This document shows positions 23,980 to 25,193 of a stretch of DNA of 25,193 nt, piece after piece. The stretch is from an uncultured Succinatimonas sp. (lineage in GTDB: Bacteria > Pseudomonadota > Gammaproteobacteria > Enterobacterales > Succinivibrionaceae): contig NZ_CAJKVK010000019.1 of assembly GCF_905203285.1 (NCBI RefSeq), positions 1 to 25,193 of the forward strand, read 5' to 3'. The notes below the pieces were generated by a model. It was given only the letters and a program-made list of their open reading frames with translations, was not told where the DNA came from and searched no databases. Position 1 is the stretch's first letter, and each line of letters starts with the position of its first letter. The position numbers and the translations under genes were made by a program.

Positions 23980-24399
23980 ATGCGTCACTACGAAATCGTA
24001 TTCCTGGTACATCCGGATCAGAGCGATCAGGTACCGGGTATGATCGAGCGCTATAAGGGCGAGATCGAAAAGACCGGCGGTAAGATTCACCGCTTAGAGG
24101 ATTGGGGCCGTCGTCAGTTGGCTTACCCGATTCAGAAATTGCACAAAGCTCACTACGTTTTAATGAACGTTGAAGCTGAGCAGGAAGCAATTGACAGCAT
24201 TGAAAACAATTTCCGTTTTAACGATGCCGTAATTCGTAATCTTGTTATTCGTACTAATGGCCCGGTTACTGAGCAGTCTCCTATGATGAAGGCTCGCGAA
24301 GAGCGCCGTGCTCGTGAAGATGACGGCGAACAGCGTCAGCGTGCTGCTAAGGCAGAGGCCGAAGTTGTTGAAGCTGCCGAAGAAACAGTAGCTGAATAA
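23980..24399 (+). CDS. rpsF: 30S ribosomal protein S6
   Basis: A 139-residue S6 with the family start MRHYEIVFLVHPDQSDQVPGM and the conserved core GRRQLAYPI and KAHYVLMNVEA. The C-terminal tail is rich in Glu and Ala, as in E. coli, where it receives extra glutamates from RimK (131 residues before modification). S6 pairs with S18 in the platform of the small subunit. The Shine-Dalgarno AAGGGG is 9 nt before the ATG and lies inside the leader stem. It is the first gene of the operon; the next start is 13 nt after its stop, with no priB between. Confidence 0.98.
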   Translation: MRHYEIVFLVHPDQSDQVPGMIERYKGEIEKTGGKIHRLEDWGRRQLAYPIQKLHKAHYVLMNVEAEQEAIDSIENNFRFNDAVIRNLVIRTNGPVTEQSPMMKAREERRAREDDGEQRQRAAKAEAEVVEAAEETVAE

Positions 24400-24412
24400 G
24401 GAGAACTTGAAA

Positions 24413-24643
24413 ATGGCTCGTTATTTCCATCGTCGTAAGTTCTGCCGTTTCACTGCTGAAGGCGTAACTGAAATCGATTACAAGGATGTTGCTTTATTAA
24501 AGAACTATGTTACCGAATCAGGTAAGATTGTTCCTAGCCGTATCACCGGTACCAGCGCTAAATATCAGCGTCAGCTCGCTACCGCTATTAAGCGTGCTCG
24601 CTATTTAGCACTTTTACCTTACACCGATCTTCATAGCCGTTAA
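24413..24643 (+). CDS. rpsR: 30S ribosomal protein S18
   Basis: A 76-residue S18, nearly identical to the E. coli protein over MARYFHRRKFCRF, ESGKIVPSRITGT and KYQRQLATAIKRARYLALLPY. The start is ATG 24413 with AAGGAG at 24398-24403; a TTG two codons upstream (24407) would be too close to the Shine-Dalgarno. C11 keeps the cysteine of the zinc-independent form. S18 binds S6, and the pair is the likely ligand of the leader motif upstream of rpsF. Confidence 0.98.
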   Translation: MARYFHRRKFCRFTAEGVTEIDYKDVALLKNYVTESGKIVPSRITGTSAKYQRQLATAIKRARYLALLPYTDLHSR

Positions 24644-24667
24644 TTCGGTTTTTAAAGGAATTGCAAA

Positions 24668-25120
24668 ATGGAAGTCATTCTGCTTGATAAACTCGCTCAC
24701 TTGGGCGGACTCGGTGACAAGGTTAAAGTTCGCAACGGTTATGCCCGCAACTACTTGTTACCTCAAAAGAAAGCCGTTATGGCTACTAAAGAAAACTTAG
24801 CTAAGTTCGAAGCTCAGCGTGCTGAACTCGAGGCTAAGATTGCAGCTGAGCTCAAAGCCGCCGAAGATCGTGCTGCTAAGCTTGCTGAAATTGGTACCGT
24901 AACTATTCTTGCTAAGGCCGGCGACGAAGGCAAACTCTTCGGTTCAATCGGAACCCGTGATATTGCTGACGCTTTGACCGCAGCAGGTTGCGAAATTCAC
25001 AAGAGTGAAGTTCGTCTCCCTGAGGGCGTTTTACGCTCTGTCGGCGAGTACGAGATTGCTCTCCAGCTTCACGCAGACGTTAAGTCCGTAATTAAGTTGG
25101 TTATCGCTGCTGATAAATAA
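24668..25120 (+). CDS. rplI: 50S ribosomal protein L9
   Basis: A 150-residue L9, the usual gammaproteobacterial length. The N-terminal RNA-binding domain starts MEVILLDKLAHLGGLGDKV and includes GYARNYLLP. It is joined by a long Ala/Glu/Lys helix (about 44-75) to the C-terminal domain (SIGTRDIADAL, HKSEVRLPEGVLRSVGEYEI). L9 anchors near the L1 stalk and affects reading frame keeping. AAAGGA lies before the ATG. It ends the rpsF operon; a hairpin follows 20 nt downstream. Confidence 0.98.
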   Translation: MEVILLDKLAHLGGLGDKVKVRNGYARNYLLPQKKAVMATKENLAKFEAQRAELEAKIAAELKAAEDRAAKLAEIGTVTILAKAGDEGKLFGSIGTRDIADALTAAGCEIHKSEVRLPEGVLRSVGEYEIALQLHADVKSVIKLVIAADK

Positions 25121-25140
25121 TTCAGTAAAACGCGATTACC

Positions 25141-25180
25141 TGAACTCTGCTCTTTTTTGTATATCTATCAGCAGAGTTCA
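25141..25180 (+). terminator. Hairpin after rplI, atypical terminator
   Basis: TGAACTCTGCT (25141-25151) and AGCAGAGTTCA (25170-25180) form a perfect 11-bp stem with an 18-nt loop. The U-rich run (CTTTTTTG) is in the loop rather than after the stem, so intrinsic termination by this fold is doubtful. It most likely marks the operon end all the same. Confidence 0.5.
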
Positions 25181-25193
25181 TAATCAAAGCCTT

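Overview
The window looks like a chromosomal segment of a low-to-moderate GC gammaproteobacterium. The ribosomal proteins S6, S18 and L9, RNase R, RlmB, RdgB and HemW are all of gammaproteobacterial type. A TRAP-fed catabolic operon next to housekeeping genes suggests a gut or rumen anaerobe, perhaps of the Succinivibrionaceae; that family assignment is an inference. Coding regions are compact, while intergenic DNA is strongly AT-rich. No tRNA, rRNA, CRISPR array, insertion sequence, prophage or broken gene was seen.

Region 1 (1-9890) is a 933-nt AT-rich gene-free stretch followed by one co-directional operon: zinc alcohol/polyol dehydrogenase, Schiff-base (DhnA/LsrF-type) aldolase, FGGY kinase, a complete TRAP transporter (binding protein, small and large permease), a D-2-hydroxyacid (hydroxypyruvate-type) dehydrogenase and a class GarK/GlxK glycerate kinase. 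Together they read as a full import-oxidise-phosphorylate-cleave-salvage route for a sugar acid or related polyhydroxy compound, probably ending in triose phosphate plus 2-phosphoglycerate. Codon use is as biased as in the ribosomal protein genes, so strong expression is expected. The operon ends in a long hairpin with a U-tract that lies only 12-25 nt before an AraC-family regulator (9891-11183), the likely regulator of the pathway.

Region 2 (11184-18621) has a HAD sugar phosphatase on the minus strand, convergent with the AraC gene. Divergent from it runs a tight plus-strand housekeeping run: a dihydrolipoamide-dehydrogenase-like flavoprotein that has lost both redox cysteines, then rdgB, hemW, rnr and rlmB, closed by a clear intrinsic terminator.

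Region 3 (18622-23591) is the minus-strand sbcD-sbcC operon for the SMC-like double-strand-break nuclease. Region 4 (23592-25193) is the rpsF-rpsR-rplI ribosomal protein operon. It has a good sigma-70 promoter and a leader that folds into the known S6:S18 autoregulatory motif (CCG in a bulge, Shine-Dalgarno in the stem). priB, which lies between rpsF and rpsR in E. coli, is absent.

The best candidates for something not yet described are the catabolic pathway of region 1, the structured leader in front of the AraC gene, and the cysteine-less flavoprotein.
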